Numbered from the stretch's first letter, positions 16,808-25,416 are shown. The stretch: 64,000 bases of DNA from an uncultured Clostridia bacterium (GCA_944327465.1 CALVHH010000002.1:1-64000), one strand, 5' to 3'. A program made the numbers and translations. The notes: generated from the sequence alone by a model not told the origin.

Positions 16808-16953
16808 TCAGCGCCGACCCTGCCTATGGAGCAGAGGCTGGGCCGAAGTATGGATAGGTTTGCAGCCTTGAGCGGCGGCGTAAAAATGCGGCGCTCAAGC
16901 TGCGGCATGCGGGCGCGGCGGTGCGGCTATGCGCCGCCGCGCCAACGAAAAAG

Positions 16954-17679
16954 TCATTGGAGCGGGATGCTCGGCTCTTCGCAGTGGCGGCAGGCAAGGT
17001 CGGGGCGAAGAGGCGCCTGCGGGGCGACGTAGCCGCACGCATTGCACAGCAGACGGCGCACGGCGGGCAGCTTGTACGTGGGATAGGTTTCGTGCCCGGG
17101 ATTGAAATAGAACAGCTTGCCCCTGCCGCGCCTGAACACGCAGCCGCCGCGCAGCACTTCGCCGCCGCGGAACCAGCCGACGTAGACGAGCTCGTCGGGC
17201 GCGGGGATATCGAAGGGTTCGCCGTACATCTCCTCGCGCGGGATATCTATGAATTCGCCCAGCCCGCGGGCTATGGGGTGCGACATATCCACGCACCACA
17301 GGCGCTCGAGTTCGCCGTCTTCGCGCCACTTTAAAGAACAGGATGTGCCGAGCAGCTTTTTGAGCATCTTTGAATCGTGTGCGGAGTGCAAAAACACCAT
17401 GCCCATGCCGCGCAGCGCCCTTTCTGCCACCTTGGCTATCAGTTCATCGGATACCGCGCCGTGGTACCAGTGCCCCCACCAGAACATCACGTCGGTGGCG
17501 GCGAGGATGTCGTCGGTGAGTCCCTCCGCTCCGTTTTCATCGGCGCGCACGAGCGTGACGGCGTTGCCGTCCTCTTCGAGCAGCTGTCTGAGGCAGACGC
17601 CCATCCCCTCGGGATAGGCCTTTATACCTTCGGGCGAGTGCATGGAGGCGTTATCTTCGCAGACTACGGTAACATTCAT
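16954..17679 (-). CDS. ThuA-like (trehalose utilisation) domain protein
   Basis: A protein of about 241 residues with the class-I-glutamine-amidotransferase-like fold of the ThuA family: TDVMFWWGHWYHGAV near 65, GMGMVFLHSAHDS near 95, and a late FYFNPGHETYPTY. Members sit with Gfo/Idh/MocA oxidoreductases in sugar catabolism and have been tied to keto-disaccharide metabolism, but the catalytic role is not settled. The ATG at 17679 follows GAGGTG by seven bases and lies 10 bases after the previous stop; a GTG at 17688 is in frame but sits within the ribosome site. The C-terminus carries an extra Cys-rich end (CNACGY, then CRHCEEP), a possible small metal site. Confidence 0.82.
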   Translation of the reverse strand: MNVTVVCEDNASMHSPEGIKAYPEGMGVCLRQLLEEDGNAVTLVRADENGAEGLTDDILAATDVMFWWGHWYHGAVSDELIAKVAERALRGMGMVFLHSAHDSKMLKKLLGTSCSLKWREDGELERLWCVDMSHPIARGLGEFIDIPREEMYGEPFDIPAPDELVYVGWFRGGEVLRGGCVFRRGRGKLFYFNPGHETYPTYKLPAVRRLLCNACGYVAPQAPLRPDLACRHCEEPSIPLQ

Positions 17680-17689
17680 GGTCTTCACC

Positions 17690-18775
17690 TCAATCGAAAT
17701 AATAGGGTTTGCCCGTTTGGGCGCTCTTGTAAATGCCTTCGAGTATGGCAGTGACGACTGCCGCCTGCTCGGCGGTGACGTACAGACTGCCGCCGTTTTT
17801 GACGGCGTTTATGAACGTGGCGCACTCTATATCTTCAGGCTCGCCGCCCGCGGCGCCGCTGAAGAACGCCACCGAACCGCCGCTGAAGTCGGGCTTTATC
17901 ATGACCTGCTTGCCCGACATTACGGTGTTTATGCGCAGCCCGTCGAGCATGTCGCCGCCCGCCCTGTCGCCGCATATCGTAGTTATCGCCTCCATCGGGT
18001 CGGCGATGTTGAGCGCCCAGCTCGACTTCAGGTATATGGTCGCGCCGTTCTTCATGACGACGAAGCCGAACGCGCTGTCTTCGGCGGTGAATTTTTCAAC
18101 GTCCCAGTCGCCCCAAGCGTTGCCCGTGTCGCGCTGCGCGTTGAGCTTGTGGAAGGTGCTGCCCACGCAGTAGGCGGGCTCGTAGTTGTTCATCATGAAC
18201 AGAGTGAGGTCGAGCGCGTGCGTGCCGATATCGATGAGCGGTCCGCCGCCCTGCTTTTGGCAGTCGATGAACACGCCCCACGTGGGCACGGCACGGCGGC
18301 GGACGGCGATGGCTTCGGCATAGTATATATCGCCGAAGACGCCGTCATCTGCCAACCTTTTCATATACAGCGCGTCGGCGCGGAAGCGGTTCTGATAGCC
18401 TATGGTGAGTATCTTGCCCGACCTGTCGCGCGCGGCTATCATCTCCTTTGCCTGAGCATAGCTTATGGCCATGGGCTTTTCGCACAGGACGTGTTTGCCC
18501 GCGTCGAGGGCGTCGACGGTTATGCGGCAGTGCGAGTTGTTGGGGGTGAGCACGAGCACCGCGTCGATGCTGTCATCGGCGAGCAGCTGCCTGTAATCGG
18601 TATACACAGCGCAGTCGGGCGTGCCGAAATCGTCGCGGGCCTTGAGCGCCCGCTCCTCTATTATGTCACAGAATGCCGCCATTTCAACTTCGGGATTGCG
18701 CTTTTCGGCGGGCATATGCTTGTTGTTGGCTATGCCGCCGCAGCCTATAATGCCCAGCCTTACTTTTTTGTTCAT
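17690..18775 (-). CDS. Gfo/Idh/MocA family oxidoreductase
   Basis: A 361-residue NAD(P)-dependent sugar dehydrogenase. The Rossmann motif is GIIGCGGIANNKHM (about 8-21), and the family signature CEKPM with its Lys lies near 97-101. A later GGGPLIDIGTHALDL carries the His/Asp typical of the active site. Such enzymes oxidise sugar or inositol hydroxyls to ketones. The start overlaps the stop of the upstream isomerase gene by four bases (ATGA), so translation is coupled. A paralogue is encoded at 20580-21641. Substrate cannot be assigned. Confidence 0.9.
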   Translation of the reverse strand: MNKKVRLGIIGCGGIANNKHMPAEKRNPEVEMAAFCDIIEERALKARDDFGTPDCAVYTDYRQLLADDSIDAVLVLTPNNSHCRITVDALDAGKHVLCEKPMAISYAQAKEMIAARDRSGKILTIGYQNRFRADALYMKRLADDGVFGDIYYAEAIAVRRRAVPTWGVFIDCQKQGGGPLIDIGTHALDLTLFMMNNYEPAYCVGSTFHKLNAQRDTGNAWGDWDVEKFTAEDSAFGFVVMKNGATIYLKSSWALNIADPMEAITTICGDRAGGDMLDGLRINTVMSGKQVMIKPDFSGGSVAFFSGAAGGEPEDIECATFINAVKNGGSLYVTAEQAAVVTAILEGIYKSAQTGKPYYFD

Positions 18776-19548
18776 TTAATTGGTCTCCTTGGCGTTTTTT
18801 TATTTATATTTTTTTGAGCTTCAGCTGCAAGTTTTTTCATGTTGACAAGGCTCTTTTGCATGTATTCCACTTCGTCGCAGGGAAACTTTTCGACCTCGAG
18901 CACAGCCCAGGGTATGCCCTGCCATACGGCTTCGGCAAACACCCCCGCCATATCCACCGCGCCTTCGCCCACTACGGGCTGGGGGCTGACTGCGGGGTCG
19001 GCATGCGCCGCCTCCTTTATGTGCACGAGCGCCGCCGAGCCGCGCAAGTTTTTGAGCTCTGCCGCCGCGTCCCTGCCCGCCACCGTCAGCCAGAACACGT
19101 CGGGTTCGACCTTGACGCCCGTGTCCTTAACTATCCTTGCCACATAGTTCCCGCCCCCTGCATATTCGTGGGCGTGATTATGATAGCCGAACACTATACC
19201 CCTGGCTTCGAGCAGATTTTTGGCTCTCTTCATCGAGTCGACGAGCGCGGCGTATCGCTGCGGCGAGGCGAGCTCGTCGGCGCCCGCCCACGGCACGAAC
19301 ACGTAGCGGATGCCGAGAGCGAGGATGATATCCAGGGAGCATTCGACCTCCTCGGGGCGGATGTGCGCCGAGAGAGCGACGAGGGAATATCTATCCAATA
19401 GTTCGCGAAGCGCGGCGGCGGTCATGCCGTAAAAGCCGGCAAATTCCACACCGTCGTAACCCGCCGCCGCAACAACCGCAAGCGCCCCTTCCGCGCCCTT
19501 TTGCTGCGCGATGTCGCGCAGACTGTAGAGTTGTACGCAAAATTTCAT
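18772..19548 (-). CDS. Sugar phosphate isomerase/epimerase, TIM barrel (xylose isomerase-like)
   Basis: A 258-residue protein of the AP-endonuclease-2 fold family. Visible features are the N-terminal strand MKFCVQLYSLRDIA, AAGYDGVEFAGFYG, the metal-ligand region FGYHNHAHEY, KVEPDVFWLTVAG, and VHIKEA near 190. Members isomerise or epimerise keto-sugars using a divalent metal. It follows the second isomerase by four bases and overlaps the Gfo/Idh gene by four, so all are one transcript. The end is Lys-rich (KKTPRRPIK). Confidence 0.88.
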   Translation of the reverse strand: MKFCVQLYSLRDIAQQKGAEGALAVVAAAGYDGVEFAGFYGMTAAALRELLDRYSLVALSAHIRPEEVECSLDIILALGIRYVFVPWAGADELASPQRYAALVDSMKRAKNLLEARGIVFGYHNHAHEYAGGGNYVARIVKDTGVKVEPDVFWLTVAGRDAAAELKNLRGSAALVHIKEAAHADPAVSPQPVVGEGAVDMAGVFAEAVWQGIPWAVLEVEKFPCDEVEYMQKSLVNMKKLAAEAQKNINKKTPRRPIK

Positions 19549-19552
19549 ATGA

Positions 19553-20524
19553 CTATGCCCACCACATGTTTGTATTGTCCTGACGGATGATGCAGCGGCT
19601 TACGAATGCGACCGCCTTTTCGAGCCCCTCTTTCGGGGACATCAGCCCGTCCTCGTGCTCGATGGATATGCTGTCGTCATAGCCCATTATTTTGAGCATT
19701 GAAAATATCTGCCGCCATACCTCTTCACCGTGCCCGTAGCCCAGAGTGCGGAACACCCATGCCCGCTCGGCGGGCTTGGTGAACGATACGGTATCGAGCA
19801 CGCCGTTTTTGCGCAGCACTGCGGGAAGCATCTGCGTATCCTTGGCATGGAAGTAGTATATTGCGCCATGTTCGCCCAATTCGCGGATGACTTCGGCTAT
19901 GTCCATGCCCTGCCAGAACAGGTGCGAAGGGTCTATGTTGGCGCCTATAACGTCGCCGACCGCCGAACGAAGTTTAAGGCAGGTGGCTGGATTGTATACG
20001 CAGAAACCGGGGTGCATTTCGAGCGCTATGCGCTTTACTCCGTTTTCGGCGGCAAACGCCGCGGCACGGCGCCAATAGGGAATGAGCACCTCGTTCCACT
20101 GCCATTCGAGCACGCGGGGATATTCGGGCGGCCATGCGCAGGTCACCCAGGAGGGCATGGTAGCCTGCGGGTCGGAACCCGGGCAGCCCGAAAAGGTGAC
20201 TATGCGGTCGACGCCTATCTGACCTGCGAGCACACAGGCGGCGCGGAAGTCGTCTTCGAACTTCTGTGCCGTCGCCTTGTCGGGATGCACGCAGTTGCCG
20301 TGCACGGCGAGCGCAGATATGGTCATGTTGTGCCGCTCAAAAGTTGAGAGCAGCGTGCGCCTTGCCGATTCGTCGCGGCTGAGCTCGAGCGCATCGGCGT
20401 GCGCCTTGCCGGGATAGCCGCCCACGCCGAGCTCGAACTGTTCGACGCCCAGCGAGGAGAGATATTCAAGGCTCTCATCCAGGCTGTAGTCGGCAAGTAT
20501 GCTGCTGACAACGCTTATCTTCAT
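19553..20524 (-). CDS. Second sugar phosphate isomerase/epimerase of the operon
   Basis: A 323-residue xylose-isomerase-like TIM barrel. Metal-ligand candidates are Glu in ALEMHPG (about 170), Asp and His in NIDPSHLFWQG (about 197-206) and His in YYFHAKDTQ; ISIEHEDG near 290 provides the last acidic residue. It resembles proteins annotated as hydroxypyruvate-isomerase-like or inosose epimerases, but the substrate is unknown. It is only distantly like its neighbour at 18772. A 55-base gap separates it from the upstream Gfo/Idh gene. Confidence 0.87.
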   Translation of the reverse strand: MKISVVSSILADYSLDESLEYLSSLGVEQFELGVGGYPGKAHADALELSRDESARRTLLSTFERHNMTISALAVHGNCVHPDKATAQKFEDDFRAACVLAGQIGVDRIVTFSGCPGSDPQATMPSWVTCAWPPEYPRVLEWQWNEVLIPYWRRAAAFAAENGVKRIALEMHPGFCVYNPATCLKLRSAVGDVIGANIDPSHLFWQGMDIAEVIRELGEHGAIYYFHAKDTQMLPAVLRKNGVLDTVSFTKPAERAWVFRTLGYGHGEEVWRQIFSMLKIMGYDDSISIEHEDGLMSPKEGLEKAVAFVSRCIIRQDNTNMWWA

Positions 20525-20579
20525 CGTTGATTCCTCCTCAATTATTTATATATTCCGCCTTAGGCTTATGCCGCGGACT

Positions 20580-21641
20580 TCATATCCTTTCCTTTATCAC
20601 CTCGTCGCTCTGCGCCGAGCGCTGCGCCGCCTCCATAAGCGCACTTACGCGCAGCACCTGCTCCTTTCTGACGGCGGGCAGCTCATCGCCCGCGCATGCC
20701 GCCGCAAAATTTTTATAGAATTCAAAGGGACGGGCGCGGACTATTTCGAGCGGGCTTTTGATTATGCTGTCGCCCACGCGGGGCGCCATTGTGCGGGTAA
20801 AGCCGTTGCCGGCACGTATGCCGGCTATATGCTCATCGCGCCGCACGACGGGGCGGACGATGCCGCCCGACAGATCCCAATCGGCTATCTGCGCCGTGCC
20901 CTCGGTGCCGTAGAGCTGCCAGCGGGGCAGGTTGATAAAGCAGTCGGTTGCGATGACGATGAGGTATTCGGTGCCGTTTTCAAAGCGCACGCTCAGGCGG
21001 CAGCCGTCTTCCACCTCTTCGCCGTAGATATAGCTGTATTCGCAGTGCAGCGAGACGACCGCGCCTTTTACCATTTCGAACATCTGGTCTATTAGGTGCA
21101 CGCCCCAGTCGAGCATCATTCCCCCGCCCTGCGCCGCACGCTTGCGCCAGTCGCCCGGGATGCCGTTGCCGCCCATCACCCGCGACTCTATGCGGTAGAC
21201 GTCGCCTATGTGCTCGCGATGGTCATATATATTTTTGACGGTGAGGAAGTCATCGTCCCAGCGGCGGTTCTGGTGGACTTCGAACACTACGCCCGCGCTT
21301 TCGGCGCACGCATACATGTGCTCTGCCTGGCTGAGGCCGAGTCCCACGGGCTTTTCGCAGATGATGTGCTTGCCCGCCGCGGCGGCACGTTCCACATACT
21401 GCGCATGCACGTCGTTGGGGGTGGCTATCAGCACAGCGTCCACACTGTCGTCCGCCATCAGCCGTTCGCTGCTCTCGTAGGCGAATATGCCCTCGGCACG
21501 GGCTGCGGCTGCGCGCTCGGACGAAATATCGTAAATGCCCGCAAGCTCGACGGGGTATTCAGGATCGCCGCCGCAATACTGCCTTAAAAGCCTGCCGTGG
21601 TAACCGCCCATGCCGCCGTAACCTATTATTGCTATCCTCAT
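20580..21641 (-). CDS. Second Gfo/Idh/MocA family oxidoreductase, first gene of the operon
   Basis: A protein of about 353 residues from the ATG at 21641, chosen because it begins the Rossmann strand MRIAIIGYGGMGGYHGRLL and follows AGAGGAAA. CEKPVG with the family Lys lies near 95, and MLDWGVHLIDQ supplies the active-site Asp/His. It is predicted to oxidise a sugar or its acid with NAD(P). It heads a five-gene minus-strand set (two oxidoreductases, two isomerases, ThuA-like), a combination typical of the 3-keto-sugar or inositol type of pathway. Its promoter lies back-to-back with that of the AraC gene. Confidence 0.88.
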   Translation of the reverse strand: MRIAIIGYGGMGGYHGRLLRQYCGGDPEYPVELAGIYDISSERAAAARAEGIFAYESSERLMADDSVDAVLIATPNDVHAQYVERAAAAGKHIICEKPVGLGLSQAEHMYACAESAGVVFEVHQNRRWDDDFLTVKNIYDHREHIGDVYRIESRVMGGNGIPGDWRKRAAQGGGMMLDWGVHLIDQMFEMVKGAVVSLHCEYSYIYGEEVEDGCRLSVRFENGTEYLIVIATDCFINLPRWQLYGTEGTAQIADWDLSGGIVRPVVRRDEHIAGIRAGNGFTRTMAPRVGDSIIKSPLEIVRARPFEFYKNFAAACAGDELPAVRKEQVLRVSALMEAAQRSAQSDEVIKERI

Positions 21642-21661
21642 TTCAAATTTCCTCTCACAAT

Positions 21662-21724
21662 TTGACATATTTGCTCTTTGATGATATAATAACGCTGAAA
21701 ATTGCGCATTTCCACGCAATTTTC
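21662..21724 (+). promoter_or_regulatory. Consensus promoter of the AraC gene with adjacent inverted repeat
   Basis: TTGACA (21662-21667) and TATAAT (21685-21690) are perfect consensus boxes 17 bases apart. Just downstream is a perfect inverted repeat, GAAAATTGCG (21697-21706) and CGCAATTTTC (21715-21724). A direct repeat of TTTCCAC also lies here, as expected of AraC-type half-sites. A weaker minus-strand promoter (TGGAAA, 17 bases, TATTAT) for the divergent operon overlaps the same segment, so one bound protein could control both directions. Confidence 0.7.
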
Positions 21725-21751
21725 CACAAATATCTACCGAATATTGACATC

Positions 21752-22543
21752 ATGAAAAATTTTCCCTATTATGAGCTCAACCACGACAAGGCGGACGGCG
21801 TAGAATTTTTCCGCGGCGACGACCTGGATACGCGCCCGCACTTTCACCGCTGCATAGAGCTGCTGTATATAACCGGAGGCAGCGTCGACTGCAAAATCAA
21901 CGACCAAAGTTTCCGCTGCGGGCAGGACGAGATAATGTTCGTGCACAAGTGCGGCATACATTCGCTGGTGCCCGCGCCGAGCTATGCGAACTTTGTGCTC
22001 ATAATAGGTCAACAGTACTCTTCTGACTTTTCAGGCATATTCCAGAACAGGACGCTGCCCGCCCACCTTGCCGACAGGCAGTTCAACCGCACGCTTCTTG
22101 CGCACTTCCTTGCGCTGGACAAACAAAAGAACGCACCCGCGCTCGTAAAAAAGGGGTATATAGATATAATAGTGGGCAGCCTGCTCGACCACTACGAGCG
22201 CGTGCCCGCCACTCCCACCCCCAATATCGCAGTAATAGTTGCGGCGCTGAACTATATAGACGGGCACTACCGCGAACCGATATCGCTTGACAGCATTTCT
22301 TCGGTTTTCGGGTACAACAAATACTATTTTTCGCGGCTGTTCAATACCTATATAGGCGAATCGCTGAACGCCTACATCAACGCGGTGAGGGTGCGAAACC
22401 TAGTTGCCGAAGCTCGGCAGTGCGAAAACCCCGACCTGACCGAGCTGGTGTTTGCGCACGGCTTCAACTCGATGACCACCTTTTACCGCAATTTTTCAAA
22501 ATATTATTCCCAGCCGCCCACCGAAGTATTCCGCATAAAATGA
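21752..22543 (+). CDS. AraC-family transcriptional regulator
   Basis: A protein of about 263 residues starting at the ATG at 21752 (MKNFPYYEL). The N-terminal half is a cupin-like sensor (RPHFHRCIELLYITGG, near residue 27). The C-terminal hundred residues hold two helix-turn-helix motifs (ISLDSISSVFGYNKYYFSRL and LVFAHGFNSMTTFYRNFSK). It is divergent from the oxidoreductase/isomerase operon with about 110 bases between start codons, and is the obvious candidate for its sugar-responsive activator. The ribosome site is weak. Confidence 0.88.
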   Translation: MKNFPYYELNHDKADGVEFFRGDDLDTRPHFHRCIELLYITGGSVDCKINDQSFRCGQDEIMFVHKCGIHSLVPAPSYANFVLIIGQQYSSDFSGIFQNRTLPAHLADRQFNRTLLAHFLALDKQKNAPALVKKGYIDIIVGSLLDHYERVPATPTPNIAVIVAALNYIDGHYREPISLDSISSVFGYNKYYFSRLFNTYIGESLNAYINAVRVRNLVAEARQCENPDLTELVFAHGFNSMTTFYRNFSKYYSQPPTEVFRIK

Positions 22544-22555
22544 CGCACAAAAATA

Positions 22556-22607
22556 TACCCCGCCGAAAGGGGACAGGCTTAAATGCCTATCCCCTTTCGG
22601 CGGGGTA
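22556..22607. terminator. Long bidirectional terminator hairpin
   Basis: Arms of about 23 bases (22556-22578 with 22585-22607, one mismatch) form a very stable hairpin around TTAAAT. On the minus strand it is followed by ATATTTTTG. It lies between the convergent AraC and restriction endonuclease genes and forms the border of the AT-rich restriction island. Bases 22608-22751 show nothing further. Confidence 0.85.
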
Positions 22608-22751
22608 TTGCCGCTTTATCCACACCCGAAGTTCGGATTATTTTGACATGGTGGAGAAGTATTAACACAAGCAAATATTTCTCATTTTCATCATTTTTTA
22701 TTGCATATTTTGCCAATTGATACCATACAATTCCAGCAATTTTATAATTAT

Positions 22752-23705
22752 CTAATTCCACTTGCAATTTATAGAAATTATCGTAGTCGGCATACCGACA
22801 ATTTGTATATCAAATTTCAAGCTTGTTTCTACCTTAGTTGAAGCATTATGTATGCGGAAGCTGAATTGCCAGCCGCCATCCATATAAAGTTCGACTGTGT
22901 TGGTGCTGAGAGGCTTAAAATCAAGACTAACTATTCGCGTCGGTAACAAAGCACGAGGTACTTCGATTTTGGGAGCAATGACTCGACCAGATTGATTTAA
23001 TGTCCCGTGAAGATTGTAAGTTTGTATCTGCGTAATCCGTTTGCTGTCGATGCTAATAATCTTATAAAAATCAAATTCCCCCAACAAATATTCAACCATC
23101 TTCTGCGGAACGGTAGAGTCGCACTTATTACTACGTAAAACTTCTTCAATGAAAGCTTTAAGCAACGGAACATAGACTTCTTTATCCTTAGACGGAAGCT
23201 CGTTCCAGTTTCTGTTTTCGAATTTCTGTTCGGTCAAATAGTTAAAAATCGGCTCAACGCTGTTCCAATACTGTTCGGAGCACGGTATACCGAACCACTT
23301 GGCGCCAAAATCCAAAGTCTTTGCCAATCTGCTGTGTTTTACTGCAAAGTGATTGTGTTTGATGCTCAAGCCAATTTCCCACTTAATATCCGAGCGAGCA
23401 ATGATAATATCGCGCACATCACCGAGTTTTCCTTCATTGTCGGTTTGAATCTTGAGAGTCAGCAAATCAGAACCTGTTTCAAGCAACATCGGTTCCATAT
23501 CGAATATTGTACTTACCGCAGCAGCCGCGCTTTGTTGCAAAATATATTTGAATCCATCCGAAGTTGAAGCCCATGCGCGTGATGCCGCTTCGTAAGCTGA
23601 ATTTTTAATAATTTCAGCAAAGCGAATTTTATTTATTTCTGCGCAAAGCGTATTAATGCATATATATTCGTATGCGCGACCTTGATTATTGCTTTGATTA
23701 CTCAT
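22752..23705 (-). CDS. Type II restriction endonuclease, HaeIII family
   Basis: A 317-residue protein, close to the 318 residues of R.HaeIII. The middle holds GDVRDIIIARSDIKWEI followed by GLSIKHNHFAVKHSRLA, the nuclease core; Asp99, Glu110 and Lys116 are candidates for the metal-binding set. HaeIII cuts GG^CC to blunt ends. The gene starts 12 bases after the methyltransferase stop and is last in the C-M-R order, so methylation would come first when the system enters a new cell. It is AT-rich compared with the flanks. Target specificity is inferred from its strong pairing with an M.HaeIII-like enzyme. Confidence 0.9.
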   Translation of the reverse strand: MSNQSNNQGRAYEYICINTLCAEINKIRFAEIIKNSAYEAASRAWASTSDGFKYILQQSAAAAVSTIFDMEPMLLETGSDLLTLKIQTDNEGKLGDVRDIIIARSDIKWEIGLSIKHNHFAVKHSRLAKTLDFGAKWFGIPCSEQYWNSVEPIFNYLTEQKFENRNWNELPSKDKEVYVPLLKAFIEEVLRSNKCDSTVPQKMVEYLLGEFDFYKIISIDSKRITQIQTYNLHGTLNQSGRVIAPKIEVPRALLPTRIVSLDFKPLSTNTVELYMDGGWQFSFRIHNASTKVETSLKFDIQIVGMPTTIISINCKWN

Positions 23706-23717
23706 CTTCCGTGCTCC

Positions 23718-24707
23718 TTATTGCAACGCCTGTTTGATTGCGACAGCTACTTCGTAGGCGAGATTGACAGGTACTGCATTACCAATCATTTTGTATGCAT
23801 CATCCGTATAATTATAAATGAATTTGAAGTCATCCGGAAATCCTTGAATCCTTGCTATTTCACGAATTGTCATTCTACGATAAAGATGCTCTTTGCTCTT
23901 AACAAACTCACGTTTATTTTGCTCAATAAATATCATTTTGGGCGCCTGTGGATGTAATTGACATTGTCTGCCCGATGCCTGTACAGTAAAAGCCTGTTCG
24001 TCCCATCCCTTAACGCGATTACGACTCATAAATATGGGCGAATACGCACCCGTAAAATATTCATTGTTATTGATTGCTTGAAGATTATGATAATTTCTCG
24101 CTCCTGCAGGAACAGCAGTAAACTGTAAATCCCATATTACATCACGTAATGTAAGTTTTTTCTTGTCGTCCGCTGTAGAGCCGATAGGAAATTCAAAATG
24201 TATGCCCAAATCACTGCGAAAGCCTATATAAAATACCCTGCGTCTTTCCTGTGGTACTCCGTAATCTTTTGCATTAACTAAGTTAATTGAAACATCATAT
24301 CCACAATCTTTAAACATCGCGATAATATTATTAACCGCTTCCGAATGCCGATTAGCAAGCATTCCGCTTACGTTTTCCGCAAGAAAAAACTTTGGTTGTT
24401 TGCTTTTAAGTATTCGAATATAGTCATAAAATAACTTCCCACGCGCATCGTTAATTCCGCGAAGCGCTCCCGCTTCAGACCAAGACTGACATGGAGGACC
24501 GCCAATTATCCCATCGATATCATCAGGAAAATCATCCTCTTTTAAGCTTCGGATATCACCTTCGATCAATTTAGTAAACGGATGATTTATTTTATATGTA
24601 TCCCATATTGTAGGGTCATACTCATTTGCTATAGAAATCTCAAAACCTGCTCTCTCAAATCCAAGGTCTAATCCACCGCATCCGCTAAAAAGGCTAATTA
24701 TTTTCAT
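23718..24707 (-). CDS. DNA (cytosine-5) methyltransferase, M.HaeIII-like
   Basis: A 329-residue C5 methyltransferase. Motif [12 protein letters not shown] (7-17), motif [14 protein letters not shown] with catalytic Cys73, motif VI ENV (about 116), motif [14 protein letters not shown], the target recognition region with FMSRNRV and [17 protein letters not shown], motif IX and X ([11 protein letters not shown]). From memory the recognition region and motif IV are nearly word-for-word those of M.HaeIII, so GGCC with methylation of the inner C is predicted. It protects host DNA from the adjacent endonuclease. It is preceded by the small controller gene with a ten-base gap. Confidence 0.95.
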   Translation of the reverse strand: MKIISLFSGCGGLDLGFERAGFEISIANEYDPTIWDTYKINHPFTKLIEGDIRSLKEDDFPDDIDGIIGGPPCQSWSEAGALRGINDARGKLFYDYIRILKSKQPKFFLAENVSGMLANRHSEAVNNIIAMFKDCGYDVSINLVNAKDYGVPQERRRVFYIGFRSDLGIHFEFPIGSTADDKKKLTLRDVIWDLQFTAVPAGARNYHNLQAINNNEYFTGAYSPIFMSRNRVKGWDEQAFTVQASGRQCQLHPQAPKMIFIEQNKREFVKSKEHLYRRMTIREIARIQGFPDDFKFIYNYTDDAYKMIGNAVPVNLAYEVAVAIKQALQ

Positions 24708-24717
24708 TGCTTAATCC

Positions 24718-24918
24718 TCATATATTTTTATCATCAATAACAATATTGTTTTGTACACAAAATTGAATGAAGGCATATTCTTTCAATTTAGTCGGCTTTG
24801 TAACGCCATTTTCCCACCGATTTATTGTAGCATATCCGATACCTAATTGTTGTGCAAATTGCATTTGAGTAAGACCAAGCTGCATACGCGCCTGATATAC
24901 TTTTTCTTTAAATTCCAT
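24718..24918 (-). CDS. Controller (C) protein of the restriction-modification system, XRE fold
   Basis: A 66-residue protein made almost entirely of one lambda-repressor-like helix-turn-helix (ARMQLGLTQMQFAQQLGIGY, then ATINRWENGVTKP). The ATG at 24918 follows GAGGTG. Small proteins of this type directly upstream of the methyltransferase gene time expression of type II systems so that endonuclease appears late. A near-palindrome overlapping the promoter -10 box is the likely binding site. It is shorter than many C proteins and could instead be a simple repressor of the operon. Confidence 0.8.
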   Translation of the reverse strand: MEFKEKVYQARMQLGLTQMQFAQQLGIGYATINRWENGVTKPTKLKEYAFIQFCVQNNIVIDDKNI

Positions 24919-24940
24919 ACACACCTCGTAAACTAATCAT

Positions 24941-24970
24941 ATTATATCATGTTATAACAGTTTTTACAAA
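24941..24970 (-). promoter_or_regulatory. Promoter of the restriction operon overlapped by a palindrome
   Basis: On the minus strand TATAAT (24946-24941) lies 18 bases after TTTGTA (24970-24965). The 16-base near-palindrome TTATATCATGTTATAA (24942-24957) covers the -10 region, where a bound controller protein would repress. Confidence 0.55.
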
Positions 24971-25076
24971 TGGAATATATAATCACAAAACCAATATTTG
25001 CATTTTCTGCTGTAAGTAATTAAATAAACTATTCCGAGCCCGACGCACAGCGTATATTTAACAATTTTCAAAAAAC

Positions 25077-25106
25077 AAACGGATAGGTATTTTTGCCTAT
25101 CCGTTT
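25077..25106 (-). terminator. Terminator of the tRNA transcript
   Basis: AAACGGATAGG (25077-25087) pairs with CCTATCCGTTT (25096-25106), and the minus strand continues GTTTTTTGAAAA. It lies three bases past the tRNA-Ala end. Bases 24971-25076 show nothing else. Confidence 0.85.
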
Positions 25107-25108
25107 GT

Positions 25109-25184
25109 TGGTGGAGATGATCAGACTCGAACTGACTACCTATACGTTGCGAACGTATCGCTCTACCGGGTGAGCTACATCCCC
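25109..25184 (-). tRNA. tRNA-Ala(CGC)
   Basis: A 76-base cloverleaf on the minus strand. The acceptor pairs GGGGATG with CATCTCC and includes the G3-U70 pair that marks tRNA-Ala. The anticodon stem ATACG/CGTAT encloses TTCGCAA, giving anticodon CGC for codon GCG. The D arm (TAGCTCACCCGGTAGAGC) is standard and the 3' CCA is encoded. It is the second tRNA of the transcript and borders the restriction island. Confidence 0.93.
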
Positions 25185-25276
25185 GAATATGGCGGAGATA
25201 CTTGATTTCCGCACTGACGTTATGCATGCCTCCTTATGGCTTTTACATACCAACCGCCTTACGGCTGTTGAGTGCT

Positions 25277-25361
25277 TGGTGCTGACAACAGGACTTGAAC
25301 CTGCAAGGTATTAACCACAGGATTCTAAGTCCTGCGCGTCTGCCAATTCCGCCATGTCAGC
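25277..25361 (-). tRNA. tRNA-Leu(UAG)
   Basis: An 85-base tRNA with a variable arm. The acceptor pairs GCTGACA with TGTCAGC, the anticodon stem CAGGA/TCCTG encloses CTTAGAA, giving anticodon TAG for CUA and wobble-read CUN codons, and CCA is encoded. The 91 bases between this and tRNA-Ala hold no other tRNA. Confidence 0.93.
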
Positions 25362-25416
25362 ATGCGCAGCACCCATACGGAACGCTATATTATTATATTA
25401 AAGCGCAAAAAAATTG

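Noticed and set aside
22608-22751. Remnant of an integrase or transposase next to the restriction island
   Set aside because: No reading frame or inverted repeat of such an element is visible in the gap.
25185-25276. Short coding frame between the two tRNA genes with AAGGAGGC before ATG
   Set aside because: The frame runs into tRNA-Ala and its product has no sensible composition; the AGGAGG is likely chance in spacer RNA.
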